Assembly (NCBI GenBank): GCA_964415175.1
Contig: CAYPYG010000004.1
Span: forward strand, 1-64,000
Length of the DNA stretch: 64,000 bases
Direction of reading: 5' to 3'
DNA from: UBA2231 sp964415175
GTDB taxonomy: Bacteria > Elusimicrobiota > Elusimicrobia > Elusimicrobiales > UBA9959
The notes beneath the pieces were generated by a model. It worked only from the letters and a program-made list of their open reading frames with translations. It was not told the DNA's origin and searched no databases. Shown one piece after another: positions 52,706 to 61,412 of the stretch. Position numbers and translations under genes: made by a program. Every line of letters begins with the position of its first letter. The stretch's first letter is position 1.

Positions 52706-53488
52706 ATGGGCGTAGAACTGCTTGAATTCGACAACCTTTCGGGCGAAGCGGGACTGGTCCACGCGGTCTCCACGCGCGCCGGAGGCGTCAGCGCCGGCCC
52801 ATATTCCTCGCTCAATCTCGGCGAGTCCGCCGGCGACGAGCCCGAAAAGGCGGCCGAGAACCTGCGCCGCTTCCTGGCGGCCGCGGCGATGCCGCCCGGA
52901 AGAGTGGCCGCCATGCGCCAGGACCATACCGCCAACGTGGCCGAGGTGAGGGAGGACTGGCCCTTCGGTCCGCCCGGCGAACCCGTTCTCCAGCCGCACA
53001 TAGACGGTCTGGTGACCCGCCTGAAGAACACCCCGCTGATCGCCTTCTCCGCCGACTGCGCCACCGCGGTCTTCTACGACAGGCGCAACTCCGCCCTCGG
53101 CGTGATGCACGCCGGCTGGCGGGGCGCGGCGCAGAACATCTTCCGCGCGGCCTGCGAGCGTATGGCGCTGCTCTACGGCAGCCGGCCCGGCGATATCATC
53201 GCCGGCGTGGGCCCCTGCATCTGCGCCGCGCATTACCCCGTGGGGACCGACTTCACCGGAACCCTGAAGGGCCTTTTCGGCCCGGAGAAGGCCGCGCGCC
53301 TGCTGCGCCGGCAGGACGGCGTCGACTATTTCGACCTGCGCGCGCTGTTGCTGGAGCAGCTGCTGGAGCTGGGAATAAGCAATTTCGAGTTCTCGCCGTT
53401 TTGCACCTGGGAGGACGAGAGGCTGTTCTCCTGGAGGCGAGACAAGGGCGTGACGGGCCGCTTCGCCCTCGCCGCCATGCTTAAATAG
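52706..53488 (+). CDS. pgeF: Peptidoglycan editing factor / purine nucleoside phosphorylase PgeF
   Basis: A 260-residue YfiH/laccase-domain protein. The metal-binding motif appears as FSADCATAVFYD, VMHAGWRGAAQN and GPCICAAHYPVG. Family members remove misincorporated L-Ser from cell-wall precursors or act as purine nucleoside phosphorylase / adenosine deaminase. It is the last gene of the GNAT-DUF2156-PgeF operon. Nearby adenine deaminase makes either role plausible. Confidence 0.9.
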   Translation: MGVELLEFDNLSGEAGLVHAVSTRAGGVSAGPYSSLNLGESAGDEPEKAAENLRRFLAAAAMPPGRVAAMRQDHTANVAEVREDWPFGPPGEPVLQPHIDGLVTRLKNTPLIAFSADCATAVFYDRRNSALGVMHAGWRGAAQNIFRAACERMALLYGSRPGDIIAGVGPCICAAHYPVGTDFTGTLKGLFGPEKAARLLRRQDGVDYFDLRALLLEQLLELGISNFEFSPFCTWEDERLFSWRRDKGVTGRFALAAMLK

Positions 53489-53526
53489 GGAGGTCAATTC
53501 CGGGGCTGAGGGCGTGGCGTTATATT

Positions 53527-53685
53527 GATCGGGAGACAATGGGGGTGGCGGCGGATTCGCGGAGAAAAACCGTCCGGAGCCGCGAGCTTGCGTAAGCGCG
53601 AGCGGCGAGGGTCGGAAGCGCGCGCACGGTGTGCGCGACGCTGTTTTTTCGGAGCGAACCGCCGACAGGACCCCGATAGTTGTTC
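53527..53685 (+). repeat. Dispersed structured element, copy 2
   Basis: About 159 bp almost identical to the core of copy 1 (36734-36919) but without its outer inverted-repeat arms. Four differences cluster in one hairpin: a G-C pair of copy 1 (36838/36859) is C-G here (53619/53640), and two mismatches become pairs. The last base lies 3 nt before the next ATG. Confidence 0.78.
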
Positions 53686-53688
53686 CTT

Positions 53689-54468
53689 ATGCCTTTATTT
53701 GAGAACCTGACGCCGGAGACCTTCGCGCTGCTGGCCGCGCTGGTGGCGCTGGCCGGCTTCATCGACTCCATGGCGGGGGGAGGCGGCCTCATCACCCTGC
53801 CCGCCTATCTCTCCGCCGGCCTGCCGCTCAACCTGCTCCTGGGCACCAACAAACTGTCGTCGAGCATGGGCACGCTGATAGCGGCCGCCCGGTTCCTCCG
53901 CTCTTCGGCCTTCCCGCTCCGCTACCTGCTCTTTGTTTCCTTCCTCGCCGCACTTTTCTCGGCCGCCGGCGCCGCGCTCATCTCGGCGGTGCCGCCGGAG
54001 GCCGTGCGCTACCTGCTGATAGTCTTCCTGCCGCCGGCCGCGCTGTTCCTGGTCGCCCGCAAGGACCTGGGCCTGCGCGACACCAGCGCGCACAAGCCGC
54101 CCGAACGCATCTGGCTCGGCTCGGGCCTTATCTCTTCGGCGATAAGTTTCTACGACGGTCTGCTCGGGCCCGGTACGGGGACTTTCCTCGCTCTTTCTTT
54201 CGCCAAGGTCTGCGGCTACGACCTGCTGCGCGCCACGGCGCTGAGCAAGCTGCTTAACCTGATGTCCAACGTCTTCTCGCTGGCCATGTTCCTCTGGCTC
54301 GGCCGGGTGGACGTCAGACTGGGCCTGGTCATGGGGCTTTTCGGCATGGCGGGGAACTGGCTGGGCGCGCATGTCGCCCTGAAGCGCGGCGCCTGGGCGA
54401 TACGTACCATGCTCATCGTCGTCTCGTTCGCCCTGCTCGGCAAAGTGGCCTGGGACATGATTAAGTAG
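53689..54468 (+). CDS. TSUP (TauE/SafE) family transporter
   Basis: A 259-residue membrane protein with about eight helices and the family glycine motifs GFIDSMAGGGGLITLPA and LGTNKLSSSMGT, repeated in the second half as YDGLLGPGTGTFLAL and ATALSKLLNLMSNV. TSUP members export sulfite, sulfoacetate or other organosulfur anions; the substrate is unassigned. The ATG at 53689 has no ribosome binding site and begins 3 nt after the repeat element. A GATAGT near the element's end (53675-53680) could be a -10 box supplied by the repeat. Confidence 0.88.
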   Translation: MPLFENLTPETFALLAALVALAGFIDSMAGGGGLITLPAYLSAGLPLNLLLGTNKLSSSMGTLIAAARFLRSSAFPLRYLLFVSFLAALFSAAGAALISAVPPEAVRYLLIVFLPPAALFLVARKDLGLRDTSAHKPPERIWLGSGLISSAISFYDGLLGPGTGTFLALSFAKVCGYDLLRATALSKLLNLMSNVFSLAMFLWLGRVDVRLGLVMGLFGMAGNWLGAHVALKRGAWAIRTMLIVVSFALLGKVAWDMIK

Positions 54469-54516
54469 GGCAAAATAGGTAGAATTTAAGGATATCGGGA
54501 GAACGGGAGAGGCAAC

Positions 54517-56256
54517 ATGGACATCGATAATTCCGTCAAAGAACTCAAATCCACCATCGAACTTTCCGGCGGCGCCAAGCGCGTCGACCTGCTGCTCAAG
54601 AACGCCAGGGTGGTCAACACCTTCTCCGGCGACATACACAAGACCCACGTCGCCGTGCACAACGGGCGCGTGATCGGCTTCGGCCTCTATCCCGCCAAGA
54701 AGACCATCGACCTCAGGGGCTCCTACCTCGCCCCCGGCTTCATCGACGGCCACGTCCATATCGAGAGCTCGATGGTAAAGATCCCCGAGTTCGCCCGCAC
54801 CGTGCTGCCCTGCGGCACTACCTCGGTGATCATCGACCCGCACGAGATAGCCAACGTGCTGGGCCTCGACGGCATCAAGTACATGCTCTCCTCCAGCCAG
54901 AACTCCGTGCTGGGCGTCTATGTCATGCTCCCGTCCTGCGTGCCGGCCACCCACCTGGAGACCGCCGGCGCCGACCTGGACGCGCACGACCTGGCGCTGC
55001 TGCTGGGCGACGAGCGCGTGCTGGGCATCGGCGAGATGATGAACTATCCCGGCGTCATCTACCAGGACAAGGGCGTGCTGGAGAAGATAGCCATAGCCGG
55101 CAACAAGGTCATCGACGGGCACGCCCCGATGCTCAAGGATAAGCAGCTCTACGCCTACGTTTCGGCCGGCATCAAGAGCGATCACGAGTGCACCGACGTG
55201 GCCGAGGCCCGCGAGAAACTGCGCGCCGGCATGTACATCATGATACGCGAAGGCACCGCCGCCAAGAACCTCAAGGGGCTGCTGCCGCTGGTCAATTCCG
55301 AGAATTCGCGCAAGTTCATCCTGGTCACCGACGACCGTCACCTCGAGGATATCGAGAAGCAGGGCCATATCGATTACCTGGTCCGTTCCGCCATAAAGAT
55401 GGGCGTGGACCCGATACGCGCCATACAGATGGCGACGATAAACACCGCCGAGTACTTCGGCCTCAAGCAGCTGGGCGCCATCGCCCCCGGCTACCAGGCC
55501 GACCTGATAGTGGTCGACGACCTGAAGAGGCTGGCGATATCGCGCGTCTTCAAGAAGGGCCGCCAGGTCGCGGTCAACCGCCGCATCGAGCCCGGCGTCA
55601 TCAAGGAGTACGAGGGCAAGGTGCGCGGCACCGTCAACGTGAAGTGGATAGAGCACGAGGATTTCGCCCTGCGGGCCGAGGGCAAGTTCGCCAAGGTCAT
55701 CAACGTCGTCCCCGACCAGATCGTCACGAAGCAGACCATCGAACCGGTCAAGCAGGACGGCGGCTTCGTCTCCGCCGACACCGACCGCGATATACTCAAG
55801 ATAGCCGTGATAGAGCGGCACATGGCCTCCGGCCGCATCGCCAAGGGCCTGGTCCGCGGTTTCGGCCTCAAGAAGGGCGCGATAGCCTCGTCGGTCTCGC
55901 ACGACTCCCACAACATCGTGGTCATCGGCACCCACGACGGAGACATGTACACCGCGGCCGTGCAGGTGGTCAAGATGCAGGGCGGCATAGTAGCCGCGCT
56001 CAACGGCCAGGTCCTCGAGGCCCTGCCGCTGCCCGTCGCGGGCCTGATGTCCGACCGCAGTTCCGACTACGTCAAGGAGAAACTCAAGCGGCTGGCCGAG
56101 GCGGCGCGCATGCTGGGCTCCAGACTCTCCGACCCGTTCATGGCGATGGCTTTCCTCACCCTGCCGCCGATACCCGAGATCCGCATCACCGACAGGGGCG
56201 TCATCGACGCCGTGAAGTTCAGCGTCACCGACCTCTTCTGCAAGGGCAGGAAATGA
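54517..56256 (+). CDS. ade: Adenine deaminase
   Basis: A 579-residue amidohydrolase-superfamily enzyme that deaminates adenine to hypoxanthine. The metal motif is FIDGHVHIESSMV (about residues 76-88), followed by TSVIIDPHEIANVLG, VIDGHAPML, SDHECTDV and ILVTDDRHLED. The C-terminal domain includes SVSHDSHNIVVIG and LPPIPEIRITDRG. Length matches the bacterial family. Together with deoB, nupC and perhaps pgeF this fits purine salvage. The stop overlaps the next start (ATGA). Confidence 0.93.
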   Translation: MDIDNSVKELKSTIELSGGAKRVDLLLKNARVVNTFSGDIHKTHVAVHNGRVIGFGLYPAKKTIDLRGSYLAPGFIDGHVHIESSMVKIPEFARTVLPCGTTSVIIDPHEIANVLGLDGIKYMLSSSQNSVLGVYVMLPSCVPATHLETAGADLDAHDLALLLGDERVLGIGEMMNYPGVIYQDKGVLEKIAIAGNKVIDGHAPMLKDKQLYAYVSAGIKSDHECTDVAEAREKLRAGMYIMIREGTAAKNLKGLLPLVNSENSRKFILVTDDRHLEDIEKQGHIDYLVRSAIKMGVDPIRAIQMATINTAEYFGLKQLGAIAPGYQADLIVVDDLKRLAISRVFKKGRQVAVNRRIEPGVIKEYEGKVRGTVNVKWIEHEDFALRAEGKFAKVINVVPDQIVTKQTIEPVKQDGGFVSADTDRDILKIAVIERHMASGRIAKGLVRGFGLKKGAIASSVSHDSHNIVVIGTHDGDMYTAAVQVVKMQGGIVAALNGQVLEALPLPVAGLMSDRSSDYVKEKLKRLAEAARMLGSRLSDPFMAMAFLTLPPIPEIRITDRGVIDAVKFSVTDLFCKGRK

Positions 56257-57431
56257 GGCTCGCGGCGCTGCTGCTCCTGGCTCTCGCCGCGCCGGCCGGG
56301 GCCGCCCAACTGGTCCGCGGCCCCTACCTGGCGGCGGGGGCGCACGATTCCATGACGGTGCGTTTCAGGATCGACGCCCCGACGGTAGCCTGGCTGCGCT
56401 ACGGGATAGACCCGGACTGCGAGCGCGTCACGACGATAAATTACGCCACCCGCGAGCACCGTTTCCCGCTGTTCGGGCTCCTTCCCGATACGACCTACTG
56501 CTACCGCGTCTTCCTGCCCGAACCCACCGGCCAGGCCGTCTACAAGGCCGCCGAAGGACGGTTCAGGACCTTCCCGCCGGAAGAGAAGGATTCCTTTACG
56601 TTCCTGGTCCTGGGCGAGTCCGGGGCCGGTTCACCGGAGCAGGCGGAACTGGCCGCGCAGATGGAACGTCTTTCTCCGGCCTTCGTGCTCCATACCGGAG
56701 GCCTGGTCGACGGCGGGCTGGACGCGGACGCCGACGCGCAGTATTTCGCCCCCTACGCGGGACTGCTCCGCCGGGCCCCTTTCTTCCCGGTACCGGGCTC
56801 GTCGGAATACGGACCCGGGGCCGCGACCGCGGAGGGGAAAGGCTTCCTTCGGGAGAACTACTCCCCTTTCCAGAGCGTGCCGCTCAACGGTCTGCCGCCG
56901 CATTACTACTATTTCGACACCGCCAACGCCCGCTTCATCGCGCTCGACTCCAACGCCTTCGGCGGCGCCGCCGCCGCGCCGTCGCTGGACAGGAATTCCA
57001 AACAGTACAAGTGGCTCGATCATGTCCTTGCCCGCGCGAAGAAGGACTGGAAATTCGTCGTCATACATCACCCGCTGTATTCGAGCGGCGAGCACGGGAT
57101 CATCGAGGAGATGAACGAGACGCTGCGCCCGCTTTTCGAGAAACACCGGGTGGACGCGGTGTTCCAGGGCCGAGAGCGGGTCTATGAGCGCAGTTATCCG
57201 CTGACGGAGGACGCGGTCGCCGAGGGGGGGATAGTCTACATCACTCTCGGCGGCGGAGGCCGCCCCGTGTCCGCGCCGCCCGAAGAAGCGGCCGAATGGG
57301 CGGAGAAGTTCATCGCCGAGCCTCATTTCGCCGAGGGCCGCGTCAACGGACGGCTGTTCACGCTGATGGTCTATGGCAGGGACGGCACGGTGCTGGACAT
57401 CTTCCGGCTGGAGAAGCCGGCCGCGCCCTGA
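56253..57431 (+). CDS. Exported purple-acid-phosphatase-like protein with lost metal ligands
   Basis: A 392-residue protein with signal peptide (LAALLLLALAAPAGA), an Fn3-like N-terminal domain and a calcineurin-like phosphoesterase fold. Aligned by eye to the usual metallophosphatase motifs, GDxG is LGESGAG, GDxxY is TGGLVDGG, GNHD/E is PGSSEYG and GHxHxYxR is QGRERVYER. Only VIHHPLYSSG keeps a histidine pair. Most ligands for the two metals are therefore missing, so catalysis is doubtful and a binding role is likely. Overlap with ade suggests co-transcription. Confidence 0.85.
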   Translation: MRLAALLLLALAAPAGAAQLVRGPYLAAGAHDSMTVRFRIDAPTVAWLRYGIDPDCERVTTINYATREHRFPLFGLLPDTTYCYRVFLPEPTGQAVYKAAEGRFRTFPPEEKDSFTFLVLGESGAGSPEQAELAAQMERLSPAFVLHTGGLVDGGLDADADAQYFAPYAGLLRRAPFFPVPGSSEYGPGAATAEGKGFLRENYSPFQSVPLNGLPPHYYYFDTANARFIALDSNAFGGAAAAPSLDRNSKQYKWLDHVLARAKKDWKFVVIHHPLYSSGEHGIIEEMNETLRPLFEKHRVDAVFQGRERVYERSYPLTEDAVAEGGIVYITLGGGGRPVSAPPEEAAEWAEKFIAEPHFAEGRVNGRLFTLMVYGRDGTVLDIFRLEKPAAP

Positions 57432-57449
57432 CGACGGGGTCTCTCCGAT

Positions 57450-59114
57450 TCAGTCGGGGTCAGGATCGAGCAGCACCGGTTCGGCCGCCCCGCGGGCGGT
57501 CCCCGGGGAGGGGTCGGGATCTCCGGCAAGCCCTTTCAAACTCAGCACTATCATGCGGGCCGACTGGGTGAAAAGGCGGTTGGCCATCAGCAGGCGCGTC
57601 ACCTCTCCCTTGCGTATGGCGCCGCCGGCCACCGCTTCGGCGCACGAGGCGATGAACCTCCGGTCGGCCTCCTCGGCCGTCCTGTACAAAGCGTCCAGCT
57701 CCCGCGGAGCGCCGGAGCCTTCGGGTATGCGCGCCAGTCTTTCCGAAAAATCCCTCAGCTCGGCCAGTCTTTCCTTGAGGCCCCTGCCCGCGCCGGCCAG
57801 GAACTCGTTCTCGTCCGAGGCCAGGTCTTCCACCTGCCCGCGCAGATCGTAGAAATTCCTGGTGGCGTTCATCACGCTGCGGCTGGCGCGTATTACGGGT
57901 TCCAGCTGCAGCGCTTCCAGTTCTTCCGTGCCCTGCGCCTGCGCCTGCGCGTAAAAGGCGAAGATCTCCGCGTGCAGGTGCTCGAGATCGTAGTAGTGGA
58001 TCTCTTCCTCCTCCTCGGCGGTTTCCGCGGCCGGCGGCTGAAGGCCGTACCTGCCGGCGGTATAGCGGAGGGAAAGGTAAAGCTGGTTGAGGACCTCGTT
58101 GCGCAGGGCGTGCACCGCGGCCTCGGGGACCTGCGGGGAGGCGTTGGGTATGAAGCGGGCGAGCACCATCCGCCTCTCCGGGAAGAACTCCTTGAGGCGC
58201 CGCGCCAGCGGGGGTATGGCCGGATAGAAGAACGCCACGGCCACGAGGTTGAAGAGGGTATGGAAAGCCGCCACGGCCAGCGCGGGGCTGGTCGCCGGGT
58301 CGAAGAAGAACTCCACCACCCGGGACAGGAGCGGCAGGGCCGGCATGACGATGAGGGCGGTCCCGGTCTTGAGGGCCAGGGAACCCAGGGCCGTCTGTTT
58401 CTTGGCCGGGATGCCGCCTATCGAGACCAGCAGCAGGGGTACCACGCTGCCGACATTGGCGCCTATGACCATGCCCGCGGCCTGTCTGAAGTCGATCAGC
58501 CCGCCGAAGACGGCCGTGAGCACCACCGCTATCGAAGCCGTGCTGGACTGCATCACGGCGGTGAGGACCAGGCCCGCCAGCGCGTAGATCCAGAGGCCCA
58601 GGTCGGGCAGCGCGGCGAGGTCCGTGCCCGCCGCCAGGACCTCCGTGGCGTTCTTCATGTAGTCGAGTCCGAGGAAGAGGAGGCCGAAGGCGAAAAGGAG
58701 CTTTCCCGCGTTCGTCCAGCGCGGCGACCCGCCGAAGAGGACCAGACCGAGGCCGCCCAGCCCCACCAGCGGCAGAGCAAAGTGGTCTATCTTGACGGAA
58801 AAGCCGAGGAAGGCCACTATCCAGGCCGTCCCAGTGGTGCCGACCATGGCGCCCAGGAGCGTGGCCAGGGCGTTGGAGAGCGCCAGCATGCCGGCGCCCA
58901 CGAAAGCCATGGCCATCAGCCCGACTGCGGAACTGCTCTGGAGGATGGAGGTAGTCGCGAAGCCGGTCAGCAGCGCCCTGCCGCGGGTGCCGGTGAAGCG
59001 GCGTATCAGGGTCTTGAGGGACCGGCCCGCCAGCGCCTTTATCGATTCTTCGAGCAGGAACATGCCGAAGAGGAACATGCCCAGCCCCGCTAAAAGGCTC
59101 CACGCGTCGAACAC
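57450..59114 (-). CDS. Na/Pi cotransporter family protein with PhoU-like domain
   Basis: A 554-residue protein. Residues 1-330 hold about nine helices with the two inverted QSS repeats of the family (TSILQSSSAVGLMAM and VMQSSTASIAVVLTAV). Residues 345-545 are a cytoplasmic PhoU-like helical domain. It should import phosphate with Na+ or regulate phosphate balance. The start is GTG 59114 with GGGAGGG 6 nt before it; an extended -10 (TGC-TAAAAT, 59153-59161) lies upstream. Confidence 0.9.
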   Translation of the reverse strand: MFDAWSLLAGLGMFLFGMFLLEESIKALAGRSLKTLIRRFTGTRGRALLTGFATTSILQSSSAVGLMAMAFVGAGMLALSNALATLLGAMVGTTGTAWIVAFLGFSVKIDHFALPLVGLGGLGLVLFGGSPRWTNAGKLLFAFGLLFLGLDYMKNATEVLAAGTDLAALPDLGLWIYALAGLVLTAVMQSSTASIAVVLTAVFGGLIDFRQAAGMVIGANVGSVVPLLLVSIGGIPAKKQTALGSLALKTGTALIVMPALPLLSRVVEFFFDPATSPALAVAAFHTLFNLVAVAFFYPAIPPLARRLKEFFPERRMVLARFIPNASPQVPEAAVHALRNEVLNQLYLSLRYTAGRYGLQPPAAETAEEEEEIHYYDLEHLHAEIFAFYAQAQAQGTEELEALQLEPVIRASRSVMNATRNFYDLRGQVEDLASDENEFLAGAGRGLKERLAELRDFSERLARIPEGSGAPRELDALYRTAEEADRRFIASCAEAVAGGAIRKGEVTRLLMANRLFTQSARMIVLSLKGLAGDPDPSPGTARGAAEPVLLDPDPD

Positions 59115-59198
59115 CTGTATCCCTCCCGCGGCTCCGTGATCGCAACCGCAAGATTTTAGCAGTTTTGCGCCCCGGTCTCTTCCCGTCCGTCAGGAGTA

Positions 59199-59228
59199 TT
59201 GCTTTGTCCGGGGCTCTTGTGCTACAAT
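59199..59228 (+). promoter_or_regulatory. Promoter of the initiator tRNA
   Basis: TTGCTT (59199-59204) and extended TGC-TACAAT (59220-59228), 18 nt between hexamers, end 5 nt before the mature tRNA. Confidence 0.65.
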
Positions 59229-59233
59229 GGTCC

Positions 59234-59310
59234 TGCGGGGTAGAGCAGCCTGGTAGCTCGCAAGGCCCATAACCTTGAGGTCGTTGGTTCAAATCCAACC
59301 CCCGCAACCA
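59234..59310 (+). tRNA. tRNA-fMet (CAT), initiator
   Basis: A 77-nt cloverleaf with encoded CCA. The D arm AGAGCAGCCTGGTAGCTC and TPsiC arm GGTTCAAATCC match initiator tRNAs. The anticodon loop is CCCATAA. The three stem pairs before the loop are A-U, G-C, G-C instead of three G-C pairs. The first acceptor position is T opposite A, so a weak U-A pair replaces the C-A mismatch of E. coli. Confidence 0.93.
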
Positions 59311-59315
59311 GATTT
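59282..59315 (+). other. attB-like tRNA 3' end (left copy)
   Basis: The last 29 nt of the tRNA plus GATTT recur with two mismatches at 61413-61446. Such duplication of a tRNA 3' end is the usual trace of site-specific integration. Confidence 0.7.
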
Positions 59316-59396
59316 AACCCTACCGACGGAGAAATGGCTTGTGGCACTAACCACAAGCCATTTTTATCGCCTTCTTTGTGCGCAAGGGCGGCGCGT

Positions 59397-61133
59397 TCAG
59401 TCCCTGGAGGCCAGGACGCGGCGGTACCGGTGCTTGGCGTAGCGAAAGCCGGTCATCTTGAAGTCCAGGTTATAAGGCCGGAACTGCGCCGTCAGCACGC
59501 GCATCAGCTTGCGGATCGTGGCCTTGCGGCCGTGGCCGAGCCTGGAATAGAGGCTCATCAGCAGGTGCACGTGCTCGTAGTCGATGGCCCTGGAGGAGGA
59601 GGCGCGGTCTATTGCCCGCGCCACCGCCGCCGTGGAGCGCACGATCTGCCGGTTCTTCTCCTCCCACTTCAGCCCTCCCTCCTCGTCGAAGCGCTCCGAG
59701 AAGTTGCCTACCTGCGTGTCGGGGCTGAAGTAGTCCGCGGCCTCCGGGGCCGGGCGCGGGCGCAGGCCGAAGCGGCGCGCCTGCCGGAAGAAAGCGGAAC
59801 TGCGGTAGAGGAAGAAGGGGTTGAGCGAATAGGTGTCCACGATCTCCCGGGTCTCCCCGACGAAGTCGACGGTGGCGCGGGTGTCGGCTGCCGTCTCCGT
59901 GGGCAGCCCGCCGATCAGCTCGATGTGGTTCCAGATGCCCAGGGCGTGCGAGCGCTCCAGCCAGCGACGGATATTCTCTATGGTCACCGCCTTGCGGATG
60001 TAGCGCAGCAGGCGCGGGCTCGCGGTCTCCATGCCGTAGGTCAGCTTCACGGCGCCGGCGGCGCGCATCTTCAGCAGCAGGCTGTCGTCGATAGCCCACA
60101 GGTTGGCGCAGTCGGTCCACAGGAAATTCAGCCGGTGCTTTATCATCCGGTCGCAGAGCTCGTCGGCGCGCTTGTAGCTGTTGTTGAAGGCGCTGTTCAT
60201 GAAGTAGACGCCGGTGACGCCAAGCTCTTTGAGCTCGCAGAGCTCCTCCACCACCTGGTTCAGCGGCTTGGCGTCGGAGGGATTGGCATTGTCGTTCGGG
60301 CAGAAGGCGCAGGAGCCCGGGCAACTGAGCTGCATGCTGTAGCTGACCACCAGGTGCTCGCGCGGCCGCAGCGGCAGCGCGTCCCGGAAAGGGAAAGAGG
60401 AGTTGTAGCTGTCGAGGATGCGCCGGTCGCTCACGCGGTAGGAGGACAGCAATTCGCGGTCGTAAAGCGGGCTGGGGGCCTGCGGCGGCAGCCGCTCCGG
60501 CCGCGAGCAGGCTAGCCTGGCGCCGCGGCGGTACACCGTGCCGCGCAGCGGCGCCTCTCCGCCGGAGACGGCGGCCACTATCCCGTCGAGCGCTTCCTCG
60601 CCCCACGCGGCGTAGGCCGCGTAGTCGAAGCAGGGGTAGGCGCGCATCAGTTCCAGGTAGGCCTCGCGGGGGATGGAGCGGTAGCCGACCGCGACCGGGG
60701 CGCCGTAGAGCGCCTTAAGCCGCGCGGCCAGCACCGCAGAAACGTTGAGCAGCAGCGGGTCGGCTCCCATGTCGGCAAAAGTGAAGCAGTAGAGGTCGGC
60801 GGGGCCGATCCCGGCGCGCTCCAGGAACAGCCCGGCCAGGGCGGTGAAGGCCCGCTCCTCGGGGCCGGCCGACAGCCCGGCGGCGTAGCGGCGCGCGGCT
60901 TCCCTGTCGCGCAGCAGTTCCAGGCCGCCGGGGGGCAGGTCCCGCTTGAGGCCGGAGAACCAGGGCAGGTCCAGGTCCTTCTGCAGCGGCTCGTGGCCGC
61001 CGGCGCGCAGCCGCCGCGCCAGGGTGGCGATGGCCGGGTTGGGCAGCGGGAAAGCCTCGCAGTTGCGGTTCTCCGCCGGCGGGTAGATCAGTGTCACGCG
61101 CAGCGGGCGCGCGGCCTTCGTTCTCCGTGTCAT
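59397..61133 (-). CDS. Radical SAM protein
   Basis: A 578-residue radical SAM protein of the class with a cobalamin-binding-like N-terminal domain (VTLIYPPAENRN, then the region around residues 90-190), although no DxHxxG motif is seen. The cluster motif SCPGSCAFCPND (CxxxCxxC) is near residue 271. Later features are AVKLTYGMETASPRLLRYI and IELIGGLPTETAADTR. The substrate is unknown. It is the only intact gene between the two tRNA-end copies, so it may be cargo of the inserted element. A TAGAAT box (61143-61148) ends 9 nt before the ATG. Confidence 0.85.
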   Translation of the reverse strand: MTRRTKAARPLRVTLIYPPAENRNCEAFPLPNPAIATLARRLRAGGHEPLQKDLDLPWFSGLKRDLPPGGLELLRDREAARRYAAGLSAGPEERAFTALAGLFLERAGIGPADLYCFTFADMGADPLLLNVSAVLAARLKALYGAPVAVGYRSIPREAYLELMRAYPCFDYAAYAAWGEEALDGIVAAVSGGEAPLRGTVYRRGARLACSRPERLPPQAPSPLYDRELLSSYRVSDRRILDSYNSSFPFRDALPLRPREHLVVSYSMQLSCPGSCAFCPNDNANPSDAKPLNQVVEELCELKELGVTGVYFMNSAFNNSYKRADELCDRMIKHRLNFLWTDCANLWAIDDSLLLKMRAAGAVKLTYGMETASPRLLRYIRKAVTIENIRRWLERSHALGIWNHIELIGGLPTETAADTRATVDFVGETREIVDTYSLNPFFLYRSSAFFRQARRFGLRPRPAPEAADYFSPDTQVGNFSERFDEEGGLKWEEKNRQIVRSTAAVARAIDRASSSRAIDYEHVHLLMSLYSRLGHGRKATIRKLMRVLTAQFRPYNLDFKMTGFRYAKHRYRRVLASRD

Positions 61134-61244
61134 CGCAGTAGAATTCTACTTTATTTCCCGGCCCCGGCAGACGGGCCGGTTGGAGAAGCCCGGGAATCAT
61201 TCTTATGATTTAACTGCGGCGCCCAGGCCGGCGGGAGGAACAAT

Positions 61245-61349
61245 AAAGAAAGGCGAAGATCGCGTTTGGCGCTTTTTCCGCGCCGGGGGCACTTGCAGAA
61301 GATCCTGGGCCACTCTACATTGGATATGGTTCGCAATCTTCGCGTGGAA
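61245..61349 (+). pseudogene. Remnant of a tyrosine recombinase (integrase) C-terminus
   Basis: The translated segment HLQKILGHSTLDMVRNL matches the conserved box II of tyrosine recombinases (LQxxLGHSS/TxxMVRxY), including the LGH motif. No complete recombinase surrounds it; the frame is short and the expected tyrosine has been lost. It lies 60 nt before the right copy of the tRNA end, just where an integrase gene is expected in an integrated element. Confidence 0.7.
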
Positions 61350-61412
61350 AAGGCGGGGAAATATGCTATATTAATAGGACAGTGTGAGATGTTCTTTGCT
61401 GCTTTAGAAGCG

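Noticed and set aside
57460..59307. Minus-strand frame starting MRGLDLNQRP
   Set aside because: That start is the antisense of the tRNA-fMet gene, a well-known false-gene pattern. The remainder shadows the Na/Pi transporter.
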